From assembly GCA_964509075.1 (NCBI GenBank), contig CAZDWC010000009.1, forward strand, positions 100,695 to 164,694: a stretch of DNA of 64,000 nt, written 5' to 3'. Shown piece after piece: positions 35,457 to 44,376 of the stretch. This DNA comes from UBA7239 sp964509075. Lineage in GTDB: Bacteria > Pseudomonadota > Gammaproteobacteria > Pseudomonadales > UBA7239. Each line of letters begins with the position of its first letter. The first letter of the stretch is position 1. A program made the position numbers and the translations under genes. The notes under the pieces were generated by a model. The model was not told where the DNA came from. It saw only the letters and a program-made list of their open reading frames with translations, and did no database searches.

Positions 35457-36548
35457 ATGGCCGACATGACACCCGATGAAAACTTTCGCCCTGCACCCAG
35501 TCTCGATAATCCCGCTGCCGTGCGTGACAGCTTGCAGGAATGGTTGCGTGATGTGGCATTTGCCGGCAAGCAATTGCAGTTGTCGGCATTCGTGATTCCG
35601 GAAAATACCGGCATGTCCAACATCACGATCCTGTTTGAAGCCAGTTGGCAGGAAAATGGTGAGCTACAGACGCAGGCGATGGTGGCACGCTTGCAGGCAC
35701 AGGGTGAAAAACTCGCTTTTCCGTCTTACGATTTGCCGATGCAATTCGCGGTGATGGACGCACTGGGCCAGATTCCCGGCGTGCGCGTTCCTGCGTTGGT
35801 GGCACAAGAACCGACAGGCAGTGTACTCGGCATGCCGTTTTACATCATGCAAAAAACCGACGGCATCATTCCGCCGGATATTCCGCCGTATCATATCGAC
35901 GGCTGGATCGTCGCCAGCTCGCCGACCGAGCGCGAGCGCCTTTGGTGGAGTGGGGTGGACATGATGGCGCGCCTGCACACCGCAGCCATTGACCACGGGC
36001 CGCTGCAGGCATTCATTGCGGATTACAGCTTTCCGCGCAACCTCAGCGAACAGTTGCAATACTGGGAAAACTACATGCATTGGGGCCTGGAAGGCGCAAG
36101 CAATGCGCATTGTGAAACGGCATTGGCGTGGCTCAAGGCTCGCCAGCCTGTCAATGAACCACAGCGTTTTTGCTGGGGCGACTCGCGCATGGCGAATGTG
36201 ATTTTCAAAGAAGACAAATCCGATGTTGCTGCCTTGCTGGATTGGGAAATGCTGAGCCTCGGCAACCCGCTGCAGGACATTGCCTGGTGGATTTTCATGG
36301 ATGAGTTGTTCAGCCTGGGGCTGGGTTGTCCGCGCCTGGAAGGTTTTCCGTCACGCGAACAAACCGCTGCATATTGGGCCGAGAAAACCGCATTAAGCGC
36401 GGTAGATTTGCATTACTACCTGGTCTACGCCGGCTTGCGTATATCGCTGATACTGGCGCGCATGTCGCTGGCCAAAGGTGACAACAGCATGGTGGCCGAA
36501 AGTTTTGCCAGTCAGTACATGATGAAAGTGTTGGGTGAAAGCGCATGA
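35457..36548 (+). CDS. Phosphotransferase of the aminoglycoside-phosphotransferase / ACAD10-like family
   Basis: A 363-aa kinase-fold protein. The catalytic loop is FCWGDSRMANVIF (Trp for the usual His in HGDxxxxN, then GDSRMAN), and the metal-binding segment is LLDWEMLSLGNPLQDIAWW. In bacteria this group typically lies among acyl-CoA dehydrogenases and hydroxy-acid degradation genes, where it is thought to phosphorylate hydroxylated acyl groups rather than drugs. It overlaps the next gene by 4 bp (ATGA), which supports a metabolic, operon-bound role. Confidence 0.8.
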   Translation: MADMTPDENFRPAPSLDNPAAVRDSLQEWLRDVAFAGKQLQLSAFVIPENTGMSNITILFEASWQENGELQTQAMVARLQAQGEKLAFPSYDLPMQFAVMDALGQIPGVRVPALVAQEPTGSVLGMPFYIMQKTDGIIPPDIPPYHIDGWIVASSPTERERLWWSGVDMMARLHTAAIDHGPLQAFIADYSFPRNLSEQLQYWENYMHWGLEGASNAHCETALAWLKARQPVNEPQRFCWGDSRMANVIFKEDKSDVAALLDWEMLSLGNPLQDIAWWIFMDELFSLGLGCPRLEGFPSREQTAAYWAEKTALSAVDLHYYLVYAGLRISLILARMSLAKGDNSMVAESFASQYMMKVLGESA

Positions 36549-37585
36549 GCTGGAAACATGTGGATATCAGCGCGTTTGGTGGCCCTGAACAATTGCGTGT
36601 TGTTGAAGAGACGGAATTACCCGAACCCAAACCGGGACAGTTGCGTATCAAGGTGCTCACCGCAGGCACCGGTTTTACCGATACGATTATCCGTCAAGGG
36701 CAGTATGTTGATGTAAAAGACAAACCGCCATTTACGCTCGGTTATGACTGGTTCGGCGTGGTGGATAAAGTCGGTGCCGGTGTGTCGGGTTTCAAGGTCG
36801 GCGATCCTGTTGCCGACATGCCTGTTATTGGCGGTTACACACAATTTCTTTGCGTGGAGGCGGATCGTGTGGTGCCGTGCCCGCACGGACTTGATCCCGC
36901 ACAGGCTGTTTGCATGATTCTCTCCTACACCACAGCCTATCAAATGCTGACGCGGGAATGTCATCTCAAAAAAGGTGACAGCATTCTCGTGCATGCTGCC
37001 GGCGGTGCCGTGGGCACTGCCTTGCTAGAATTGGGTCGCTTGCTGGGGCTGAAGGTGTACGGTACTGCATCCAGAGGTAAACATGCTCTGGTGCAATCAC
37101 TGGGTGCGACGCCCATTGATTATCGTCATGAGGATTTTGTTGCGCGCACACTGCAATTGTCGCCGGGCGGCGTACAGGCTGTGTTTGACACCATTGGCGG
37201 CAAATACTGGTCTCGCTCGTATCGTTGTCTCGCCAAAGGCGGCAAACTCGTGGGTTTCGGTGCGCTGCAATTGACGACGGGCGAAGAGAAAGCGCCATCC
37301 TTGTTGTGGGGATTTTTCAAATTGCTGGTGTTGTGGAAGTTGTTGCCGGATGGCAAGCAGACCGGTTTTTACAACATCCAGAAACGTCGTGAAAAATTTC
37401 CGGATGAATTCAAGGTGGATGTACAAACCCTGATGCATTTGCTGGCAGAAGGCAAATTGCATCCCTCTGTCGCTGATGTTGTACCACTTGAACAAGCAGC
37501 CGCAGTTCATCAGCGCATAGACAAGGCCGAGATTGCCGGCAAGGTAATATTGCGGTGCAACGAATACCAGGAGAAAAAGACATGA
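36545..37585 (+). CDS. Medium-chain dehydrogenase/reductase, quinone-oxidoreductase-like
   Basis: A 346-aa MDR enzyme. The N-terminal GroES-like fold contains PGQLRIKVLTAGTGFTDTIIRQGQY, and the Rossmann domain contains ILVHAAGGAVGTALLELGRLLGLKVYGTASRGKHA for NADPH. No structural-zinc cysteine quartet is seen, so it belongs with the zinc-less quinone/enoyl reductases. Start and stop overlap both neighbours by 4 bp, so translation is coupled through the operon. Confidence 0.85.
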   Translation: MSWKHVDISAFGGPEQLRVVEETELPEPKPGQLRIKVLTAGTGFTDTIIRQGQYVDVKDKPPFTLGYDWFGVVDKVGAGVSGFKVGDPVADMPVIGGYTQFLCVEADRVVPCPHGLDPAQAVCMILSYTTAYQMLTRECHLKKGDSILVHAAGGAVGTALLELGRLLGLKVYGTASRGKHALVQSLGATPIDYRHEDFVARTLQLSPGGVQAVFDTIGGKYWSRSYRCLAKGGKLVGFGALQLTTGEEKAPSLLWGFFKLLVLWKLLPDGKQTGFYNIQKRREKFPDEFKVDVQTLMHLLAEGKLHPSVADVVPLEQAAAVHQRIDKAEIAGKVILRCNEYQEKKT

Positions 37586-38442
37586 AAGATTTCAAAAATA
37601 AAGTTGCCGTTATTACCGGTGCAGCCAGCGGTATCGGTTTTGCGCTGGCTGAGGCAGCTGCAGGGCGTGGCATGAAATTGGTATTGGCCGATATTGAAGC
37701 CGCTGCTCTGCAGCGTGCGGCAGACAGCATTGAGGCAAGCGGTGCAGAGGTGTTGGCGGTTGTGACGGATGTCAGCAATGCAGCATCCATGGAAAATCTC
37801 GAAGCCAAGGCACTGGCACGATTTGGCAGCGTGCATCTGGTTTTCAATAATGCCGGTGTCGGGGGTGGCGGCTGCATGTGGGAGCTGGATAGCGATTACT
37901 GGCAGTGGGTGCTGGGTGCAAACCTGTGGGGTGTTATTCATGGCGTGCGTGTATTTACCAAACATCTGATCGCGCAAGGTGAGGGGCATATCATCAACAC
38001 CGCTTCGGTGGCCGGGCTAATGTCCGCTGCCGGCACCGGGCCGTATACGGTGAGCAAGCACGCGGTTATTGCCTTGTCGGAAACGCTGTATGCCGAATTG
38101 CGCAATGCGAATGCCAATGTCAGTGTTTCAGTCTTGTGTCCGTCATTTGTAGATACCAAAATTTATCTGGCAGAACGCAATCGTCCTTTGCCGGCAGAGA
38201 AGAAAAATGATCCTGCCTATGTTGAAGAGCAGAAAATGATTGCAGAACTGGCCGGTGATTTTTTCAAGACAACCTTGTCGCCTGCAGCTGTTGCGCAACA
38301 GGTGTTTGAAGGTATCGAGCAAGACCGTTTTTATATTCTGACGCACCCCGGTGTGAAACCAGAAGTCGAGAAACGCATGCAGGCCATCCTGCAAGATGGC
38401 AAGCCTTCCACCAGCGGCCCTGAAGCATTTCCCTTGGCATAA
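37582..38442 (+). CDS. Short-chain dehydrogenase/reductase (classical SDR)
   Basis: A 286-aa classical SDR: cofactor loop VITGAASGIGFALAEAAA, the Asp in LADIEAAAL that favours NAD, FNNAG, the Ser in NTASVAG, and YTVSKHAVIALSE. The ATG at 37582 follows AGGAGA and overlaps the MDR stop. It is the last gene of the TetR-controlled operon. It probably oxidises a hydroxyl made or exposed by the preceding enzymes. Confidence 0.87.
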   Translation: MKDFKNKVAVITGAASGIGFALAEAAAGRGMKLVLADIEAAALQRAADSIEASGAEVLAVVTDVSNAASMENLEAKALARFGSVHLVFNNAGVGGGGCMWELDSDYWQWVLGANLWGVIHGVRVFTKHLIAQGEGHIINTASVAGLMSAAGTGPYTVSKHAVIALSETLYAELRNANANVSVSVLCPSFVDTKIYLAERNRPLPAEKKNDPAYVEEQKMIAELAGDFFKTTLSPAAVAQQVFEGIEQDRFYILTHPGVKPEVEKRMQAILQDGKPSTSGPEAFPLA

Positions 38443-38499
38443 CACGACTGTTACACGGGCGCGTTATACTGCGCGTCTGGAATTTCGGTATCAGTTGCC

Positions 38500-39498
38500 A
38501 TGTTGAAACTCAGTATTCTCGACCAGTTGCCTATTCGTGAAGGCGGTCACCCGCAGGATCCGGTCAACGAGGCCATTCGTCTCGCCAAAAAAGCCGAGCA
38601 GTGGGGTTATCACCGTTACTGGACGGCCCAGTTTCACGCCACCGTCAGTTTTACTTCGGCTGCGCCGGAACTGGTTGCCTGTCGTCTGGCGAGTGAAACG
38701 GAAACGCTGCGCGTAGGGGCGGGCGGTATTCTGCTGAGCAATGTCAGCCCTTATGTGGTGGCTGAACAGTTCAAGATGCTGGAGACCTTCTTTCCCGGCC
38801 GCATCGATCTCGGCATCGGTCGTGTACCGGGTGGTGATGCGGCAACGCACGCGGCCTGTTTATACGGATCGTCACTGGGGCAGAATGCATTCGAGCAGAA
38901 AATAGTCGATCTCAAGCATTTTATTGCCGGTGAGCCGCCGTTGAATCCGCAGTGGCAACATGTGCGTGCGACGCCGATCACTGATCATCATCCGCAATTG
39001 TGGTCACTGGGCTCGGGAGAAAGTTCGGCTGCGTTGGCTGCCAAAAATGGCCTGGCCTTGTCATTTGCGCATTTTATCAATCCGTATATTTATGCCGATG
39101 TGATTGCCGCTTATCGGCAACATTTCCAGCCATCGGTTTTTTATTCTGCGCCAGTGGCGAATGTTTGTGTCTATGCAATTTGTTGTGACACGGAAGAAGA
39201 GGCGATACGCCAGCGCGCCTCGCGTGATTTGTGGTGGGCGGAAGTGTTTCAAGGGCTGGATCCGCCATATCGCAGCGTTGAACAAGGTCTGGCTTATCCG
39301 TACAGCACTGCGATGCTGGAACGTTTGGCAATTAAACGCGATGCGGTGATCGTGGGCACGCCGGAACAGGTAAAAGCACAAATTGAAACCATTGCCGCAA
39401 AAGCACAGGTGGATGAAGTGATGATCCAGACCATGTGTTTTGATTTCGATGTGCGGCTGCGTTCATTTGAATTGATTGCACAAGCCTTCCGGCATTGA
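38500..39498 (+). CDS. LLM-class flavin-dependent oxidoreductase (YhbW/MsnO8-like)
   Basis: A 332-aa luciferase-like protein beginning MLKLSILDQLPIREG, with HRYWTAQFHATVSFTSAAPELV, LRVGAGGILLSNVSPYVVAEQFKMLE and FPGRIDLGIGRVPGGD, typical of the group containing E. coli YhbW. It is preceded by a likely -10 (TATACT near 38466) and begins 57 bp after the SDR, so it may have its own promoter. It differs clearly from the LLM enzyme at 34339; the two are not recent duplicates. Confidence 0.85.
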   Translation: MLKLSILDQLPIREGGHPQDPVNEAIRLAKKAEQWGYHRYWTAQFHATVSFTSAAPELVACRLASETETLRVGAGGILLSNVSPYVVAEQFKMLETFFPGRIDLGIGRVPGGDAATHAACLYGSSLGQNAFEQKIVDLKHFIAGEPPLNPQWQHVRATPITDHHPQLWSLGSGESSAALAAKNGLALSFAHFINPYIYADVIAAYRQHFQPSVFYSAPVANVCVYAICCDTEEEAIRQRASRDLWWAEVFQGLDPPYRSVEQGLAYPYSTAMLERLAIKRDAVIVGTPEQVKAQIETIAAKAQVDEVMIQTMCFDFDVRLRSFELIAQAFRH

Positions 39499-39510
39499 GC
39501 GTCAAAAACC

Positions 39511-40050
39511 TTATTGCCCTGCCGGGCACTTCGCAGAGAGCCAGGTGCCGGTGCTCTGGTTGGACAATTCCTGCGGCACGCCGCGAATCGTTACATTGAC
39601 TGCCGCTGTAGATTTCCATTCGGTGCGGCTGAGTATATTCACTTGTGCCTGTCCGCCACCTGGTGGTGCCTGGCATTCAATGTTGTAGTACAGCGTATTG
39701 CCTATGCGCCTTGGTTTGCCAACCTCGCAACCGCTGCCGTTGGCATTGACGAAATCATTCATCGCGATGCGTGTGGGTGAAAGGCACACGGTAACCACAC
39801 CGTTGCCATCAATGGCCACGTGGTTCTGCTGCATCATCTGGTTGGCGTGATCCTGCAGGGCACCGGGGCCGAGTGCAAGAATGCTCTGCACATCCGGCAC
39901 TTGATGCCCGTAGAGAAATGACTGGCTGTCGATGCGCCACAAACCGGATTTCAATGTGATCTTCTTGGCGTGTGCCGATGTGGTGACGGTGGCGAAAGCG
40001 ATGGCAGCCACAAGGATACCCAGGTGGCGTTTTCCTGAAGGGGTAAACAT
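39511..40050 (-). CDS. Secreted DUF3617-like protein
   Basis: A 179-aa protein with a signal peptide (GILVAAIAFATVTTSAHA, cleavage expected after AHA) and a mature part reading KKITLKSGLWRIDSQS, with three later cysteines (VTVCLSP, GSGCEVG, NIECQAP) as in DUF3617 periplasmic proteins of unknown function. The ATG at 40050 is preferred to the TTG nine bases upstream. It ends 12 bp from the convergent LLM stop. Confidence 0.7.
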   Translation of the reverse strand: MFTPSGKRHLGILVAAIAFATVTTSAHAKKITLKSGLWRIDSQSFLYGHQVPDVQSILALGPGALQDHANQMMQQNHVAIDGNGVVTVCLSPTRIAMNDFVNANGSGCEVGKPRRIGNTLYYNIECQAPPGGGQAQVNILSRTEWKSTAAVNVTIRGVPQELSNQSTGTWLSAKCPAGQ

Positions 40051-40068
40051 AGGTTTCAAGCCTGAGAA

Positions 40069-40536
40069 TTATTGCTGCACATGATACTGCATCAGCAATT
40101 CCCTGGCCCATTCCCACGGCTGTTCGTGGCCATAACCTGCCGCGCGATTGCTCATCCAGCCCGAGACAAAACACAACTCCCTGCCGGTGCTGCTGTAATA
40201 ATCCCTCACCGGTTTTACTGCTGAATCGTGCCTGTGACCATATAGCGCCTTACGGGCGCGGGTAGTAGTGGGCAGCAATCGCCATTCGCTGTCTACGGGT
40301 ACCCGGAAACAGACGACATAGTCCGGAAACAGGCGATCAGCAAAACTGGCGGTGTCGAGATAACTGCTGTAGGCCTGCGTAGTGTCCCATCCGGCTTCTG
40401 TGGGAATCGGTAGTTGCTCAACAGAATCCCCTTGAACCGGATCAGCCGTATGTTGGCACGAGGCCAGCAGCAGGCAGCTCATCAGCACACCCAGGCGGGC
40501 GTGGCAGATATGGGCTATGCGGCATCCTGTGGTCAT
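40069..40536 (-). CDS. Putative lipoprotein of unknown function
   Basis: A 155-aa protein with a lipoprotein signal ending in the lipobox LLASC (GVLMSCLLLASCQH). The mature part has no family I recognise; RLFPDYVVCFRVP and GRELCFVSGWMSNRAAGYGHEQPWEWA stand out for aromatic and Cys content. The ATG at 40536 follows GAGGAA; a 13-codon extension is open upstream. It lies 18 bp ahead of the DUF3617 gene on the same strand, so both may be cotranscribed. Confidence 0.6.
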   Translation of the reverse strand: MTTGCRIAHICHARLGVLMSCLLLASCQHTADPVQGDSVEQLPIPTEAGWDTTQAYSSYLDTASFADRLFPDYVVCFRVPVDSEWRLLPTTTRARKALYGHRHDSAVKPVRDYYSSTGRELCFVSGWMSNRAAGYGHEQPWEWARELLMQYHVQQ

Positions 40537-40647
40537 CGCGGTTCCTCGGCAAAAGGATTGTCTTGCAAACGACAAGCTTGCGCCAGATCCGGTTGTTGTC
40601 GCTCATGCGTTGGATAATGTATCTGACAGGGGAAGGGGAGATTCGTG

Positions 40648-41487
40648 ATGATGGATGCCAATTCGACTACAAATACAACTACACCAGCTGTATTGATGGC
40701 CGTATGGGATGCACGGGTTGCCGTGTATCGTGAGCATTTGCGGCGTTGCCGCGAGGCATTTGACGTGGATGCTGTGCATGATCTGCGTGTCGCCATCCGC
40801 CGTTTGCTGGCGCTGTTGGCCTTGTTGCATCAGCTGGGTGTCACGGGGCGTAAACGCCGCCTGCGGGATCGTCTGAAGCGGCAATTGTCAGGGCTGGGCA
40901 AGTTGCGGGATGTTCAGATGATGCTGGACAGTGTGCCGCGTCGCCATGGGTTTGCCGCACTACTGCGAGAACGTGAGCAGCAGTGCCTCGCGCGTGCACA
41001 GCGGGATTTGCAGGATTTTCCTGCCGGCAAGGTGTTGCGACGACTGGAGAAAGTTCACAATCGCCTGCTGGCGTTACCGGCCGAGGCCGTAAACAGGCAG
41101 CACTTGCTGGCCGTGGTGGATGACAGCTTTGCCGTCGTGTTGGCGAGACATGCGGCTGTGGATGCCGCGCGACCGGCGAGCATTCACCGGGAGCGCATTG
41201 CCTTCAAGCATTTTCGCTACGCCGTCGAGATTGTTCACGAGCTGTCGAGTGCCGACATATCTGTTGCCGCACTCAAGGCCCTGCGCCGCTACCAGACCTT
41301 GTTGGGCGCCATTCAGGATGCCGATGTCCTGCTGCTGGCGCTGCAGCAGCGGGCGGGGCAGCCTGACGGTGAGGTCGTGCACTCGTTGTTACAGCGCCAG
41401 CAACGGCGCCATGCGCTGGCTGTGTCGCGTTATCTGGCGAAGCGCGACACCTTGCGGCGGCTGTGGCGCAGGTCCTGCCGTGTATAA
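40648..41487 (+). CDS. CHAD-domain protein
   Basis: A 279-aa all-helical, highly basic protein. The two repeats of the CHAD domain are visible: VHDLRVAIRRLLALLALL near the N-terminus and FKHFRYAVEIVHEL in the second half, with conserved His and Arg/Lys residues. CHAD proteins bind inorganic polyphosphate and associate with polyphosphate granules. No CYTH triphosphatase domain is fused to it. GGGGAG lies before the ATG at 40648. It ends 38 bp before alaS. Confidence 0.87.
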   Translation: MMDANSTTNTTTPAVLMAVWDARVAVYREHLRRCREAFDVDAVHDLRVAIRRLLALLALLHQLGVTGRKRRLRDRLKRQLSGLGKLRDVQMMLDSVPRRHGFAALLREREQQCLARAQRDLQDFPAGKVLRRLEKVHNRLLALPAEAVNRQHLLAVVDDSFAVVLARHAAVDAARPASIHRERIAFKHFRYAVEIVHELSSADISVAALKALRRYQTLLGAIQDADVLLLALQQRAGQPDGEVVHSLLQRQQRRHALAVSRYLAKRDTLRRLWRRSCRV

Positions 41488-41525
41488 TCGCGCCTTCTTC
41501 ATTGTCGACAGATTTTTGCCCGTTC

Positions 41526-44171
41526 ATGAAAAGCTCCCAGATTCGCCAGGCCTTCCTTGATTTCTTCGCCAGCAAGGGCCACACCGTGGTGTCCAGCAGC
41601 TCGCTGATCCCTCATGATGATCCCACCCTGTTGTTCACCAATGCCGGTATGAACCAGTTCAAGGATTGCTTCCTCGGCCTGGACAAGCGCGCCTACACCC
41701 GCGCCGTGACTTCGCAAAAATGTGTCAGGGCAGGGGGCAAGCACAACGATCTGGAAAATGTCGGTTACACCGCACGCCACCACACTTTTTTTGAAATGCT
41801 GGGCAATTTCAGTTTTGGCGATTATTTCAAGCGCGATGCCATCAATTTTGCGTGGGAATTCCTGACGTCACCGCAGTGGTTGAATATTCCCAAAGAAAAA
41901 CTCAGCGTCACCGTTTATGCCACCGACGATGAAGCCTACGCCATCTGGCAAAACGAAATCGGTGTGCCGGCTGAACGCATTATCCGCATCGGCGATAACA
42001 AGGGCGCGCCGTATGCGTCCGACAATTTCTGGGCGATGGGCGATACTGGCCCCTGCGGACCTTGCACGGAAATTTTCTACGATCACGGCGATCACATCTG
42101 GGGTGGGCCTCCGGGTTCGCCGGAAGAAGACGGCGACCGTTTCATTGAAATCTGGAACAACGTCTTCATGCAATTCAATCGCACGGCGGATGGTGTCCTG
42201 CATCCGCTGCCAGCGCCGAGCGTGGATACCGGCATGGGATTGGAACGTATTTCTGCTGTTATGCAGCATGTGCATGCCAATTATGAAATCGATTTGTTCC
42301 AGTCGCTGCTGAACAGTGCTGCCGCTGCCGTCGGTTGCAAAAATGAAGAACAGGCTTCGCTTAAGGTACTGGCGGATCACATCCGTTCCTGTTCGTTCCT
42401 GATTGCCGATGGCGTGGTACCATCGAATGAAGGGCGCGGTTATGTCTTGCGCCGCATCATTCGCCGCGCAATACGCCACGGCAACAAGCTGGGCGCAAAA
42501 GATGTTTTTTTCTACAAGATCGTCGCCGCGCTGGTGGAGGAAATGGGTGATGCCTATCCGGAATTGAAAACACAGCAGGCGCATATCGAAAAAACCTTGC
42601 GCAGTGAAGAAGAGCAGTTTGCGCGAACGCTGGAGCAGGGGTTGCGCATTCTGGAGCAGGATCTCGCAGAATTGCAGGGCAAGGTCATTCCGGGCGCAAC
42701 GGTTTTCAAACTGTACGATACCTTCGGTTTCCCGATGGATTTGACCGCGGATATTGCACGTGAACGCGAATTGTCGATAGATGAAGACGGCTTTAATGCC
42801 GAAATGGAAAAGCAGCGCAAGCGTTCACAGGATGCCGGAAAATTTGATCTCGATTACAACAGCCTGATCAAGATTGACGCCGACACTCATTTCACCGGGT
42901 ATGAGTCAACCAGCGGTGATGGTGCTGTGGTTGCGTTGTTGCGTGGTGCCGAACAAGTCAGTGAATTACGTGAAGGCGAAGAGGGCGTAGTAGTGCTGGA
43001 TCGCACGCCGTTCTATGGCGAATCCGGTGGCCAGGTCGGCGATTGTGGATATCTTGAAGCCAAAAACCTGCGCCTCGATGTGCACAACACCACCAAAACC
43101 GGCGGTGCTTTCTTGCATCATGTGCTTGTGGTCGATGGCAAAGTGAAAGTAGGCGATGTCTTGCACGCGCATGTTGACGCCACGGTGCGTCAGGCGACCG
43201 CACTTAATCACTCGGCAACACACTTGCTGCACGCTGCATTGCGCAAGGTTCTGGGCACACATGTGCAACAAAAAGGCTCGCTGGTCGATAGCCAGCGCCT
43301 GCGATTTGATTTTGCCCAGCCGGAGGCCATTGGCACTGATCGCCTGCGCGAAATCGAACAACTGGTCAACGCGGAAATTCGCCGCAACACCGCCATCGAA
43401 ACCACGGTGGGCGATATGGAAGTCGCGAAACAGAAGGGCGCCATGATGTTGTTCGGCGAAAAATATGGCGATACCGTGCGCATCCTCAGCATGGGTGAAG
43501 GCTTTCAGGAGGATGAAAGCTTTTCCGTGGAATTGTGTGGCGGCACCCATGCCAGTCGCACTGGCGACATCGGCATGTTGCGCATTGTTTCCGAGTCCGG
43601 CATTGCCGCCGGTGTGCGCCGTATCGAAGCCGTGACCGGCGCAGCTGCGCTGGCGCGCTTCGATGAAATCGAGACTGATCTCAACAGCGCCTGCGGATTG
43701 CTGAAAACCAATCGCGCCGGTTTTGCCGACAAGCTGCAAGGCTTGCTGGATGCCAACAAGCAGCTGGAAAAACAGCTGGCGCAGCTCAAAACCAAACTGG
43801 CCAGCGGCAGCGGCGGGGATTTGTCCGCGCAAGCCAAGGATATTGCCGGCGTGAAAGTATTGGCGGCTCAAATTGATGGTGCCGATATCAACGCACTGCG
43901 CAGCGTGCTGGACCAGATGAAAGACAAGCTGAAATCCGCCGTGATCCTGCTCGCCAGCAGCGAAGGCGACAAAGCCACTCTGATCGCCGGTGTCACCGCT
44001 GATCTGACCCCGCGTTTCAAGGCTGGCGACATCATCCGCGATCTGGCGCCATTGGTTGGCGGCAAAGGTGGCGGCCGTGCCGACATGGCACAAGGCGGCG
44101 GCCCTGATGTTGCCGGTATCGACAAAGCTTTGGCAGAGCTGGAACTGTGGGTGGGGCGTCAGGCGGGATAA
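41526..44171 (+). CDS. alaS: Alanyl-tRNA synthetase
   Basis: Charges tRNA-Ala and edits mischarged Ser/Gly. The start is MKSSQIRQAFLDFFASKGHT; class II motifs lie in RHHTFFEMLGNFSFGDYFK and GMGLERI; the editing domain has HSATHLLHAALR (HxxxH) and CGGTHASRTGDIG; the C-terminal C-Ala domain is Gly-rich (GGKGGGRADMAQGGG). It has 881 aa. The usual recX or csrA neighbours are absent: the gene is followed by a terminator and then the dif site. Confidence 0.97.
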   Translation: MKSSQIRQAFLDFFASKGHTVVSSSSLIPHDDPTLLFTNAGMNQFKDCFLGLDKRAYTRAVTSQKCVRAGGKHNDLENVGYTARHHTFFEMLGNFSFGDYFKRDAINFAWEFLTSPQWLNIPKEKLSVTVYATDDEAYAIWQNEIGVPAERIIRIGDNKGAPYASDNFWAMGDTGPCGPCTEIFYDHGDHIWGGPPGSPEEDGDRFIEIWNNVFMQFNRTADGVLHPLPAPSVDTGMGLERISAVMQHVHANYEIDLFQSLLNSAAAAVGCKNEEQASLKVLADHIRSCSFLIADGVVPSNEGRGYVLRRIIRRAIRHGNKLGAKDVFFYKIVAALVEEMGDAYPELKTQQAHIEKTLRSEEEQFARTLEQGLRILEQDLAELQGKVIPGATVFKLYDTFGFPMDLTADIARERELSIDEDGFNAEMEKQRKRSQDAGKFDLDYNSLIKIDADTHFTGYESTSGDGAVVALLRGAEQVSELREGEEGVVVLDRTPFYGESGGQVGDCGYLEAKNLRLDVHNTTKTGGAFLHHVLVVDGKVKVGDVLHAHVDATVRQATALNHSATHLLHAALRKVLGTHVQQKGSLVDSQRLRFDFAQPEAIGTDRLREIEQLVNAEIRRNTAIETTVGDMEVAKQKGAMMLFGEKYGDTVRILSMGEGFQEDESFSVELCGGTHASRTGDIGMLRIVSESGIAAGVRRIEAVTGAAALARFDEIETDLNSACGLLKTNRAGFADKLQGLLDANKQLEKQLAQLKTKLASGSGGDLSAQAKDIAGVKVLAAQIDGADINALRSVLDQMKDKLKSAVILLASSEGDKATLIAGVTADLTPRFKAGDIIRDLAPLVGGKGGGRADMAQGGGPDVAGIDKALAELELWVGRQAG

Positions 44172-44185
44172 AAGTCGATTGATAG

Positions 44186-44221
44186 AAAGGCCTTTGCGGA
44201 CACCGATCCCAAGGCCTTTTT
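44186..44221 (+). terminator. alaS terminator
   Basis: AAAGGCCTT (44186-44194) pairs with AAGGCCTTT (44211-44219), followed by TTTTT ending at 44221. The stem is 9 bp and the loop 16 bases. It separates alaS from the dif site 14 bp further on. Confidence 0.75.
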
Positions 44222-44234
44222 ATTGTAATATTTA

Positions 44235-44262
44235 ATTTAACATAATATACATTATGCGAAGT
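44235..44262. other. dif: Chromosome dimer resolution site dif, left prophage junction (attL)
   Basis: Read 5'->3' the site is ATTTAACATAA (XerD arm, 44235-44245), TATACA (central region, 44246-44251), TTATGCGAAGT (XerC arm, 44252-44262). The first 24 bases equal the reverse complement of E. coli dif. The XerD arm is chromosomal and the outer bases of the XerC arm come from the prophage, so integration rebuilds a complete, presumably functional dif. The location marks the replication terminus. Confidence 0.93.
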
Positions 44263-44278
44263 GCATGGATAGCCTTTT

Positions 44279-44357
44279 AAGTCAATGCTGCGGAAATCCG
44301 AAGCATGACTTTTTTTTGATCAAATTGCGCCAAAAAACCGGCGCTCAGATCAAAAAA
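44279..44357. promoter_or_regulatory. Stacked inverted repeats between att and the regulator gene
   Basis: Repeat 1: AAGTCAATGCT (44279-44289) against AGCATGACTT (44302-44311), pairing with one bulged base. Repeat 2: TTTTTTGATC (44312-44321) against GATCAAAAAA (44348-44357), 10 bp perfect, enclosing a third pair GCGCC (44327-44331) / GGCGC (44340-44344). A TATAAA follows at 44360. They may be operators for the regulator or folded single-strand structures near the att site. Confidence 0.55.
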
Positions 44358-44376
44358 GTATAAAGGATTTGCCGCC

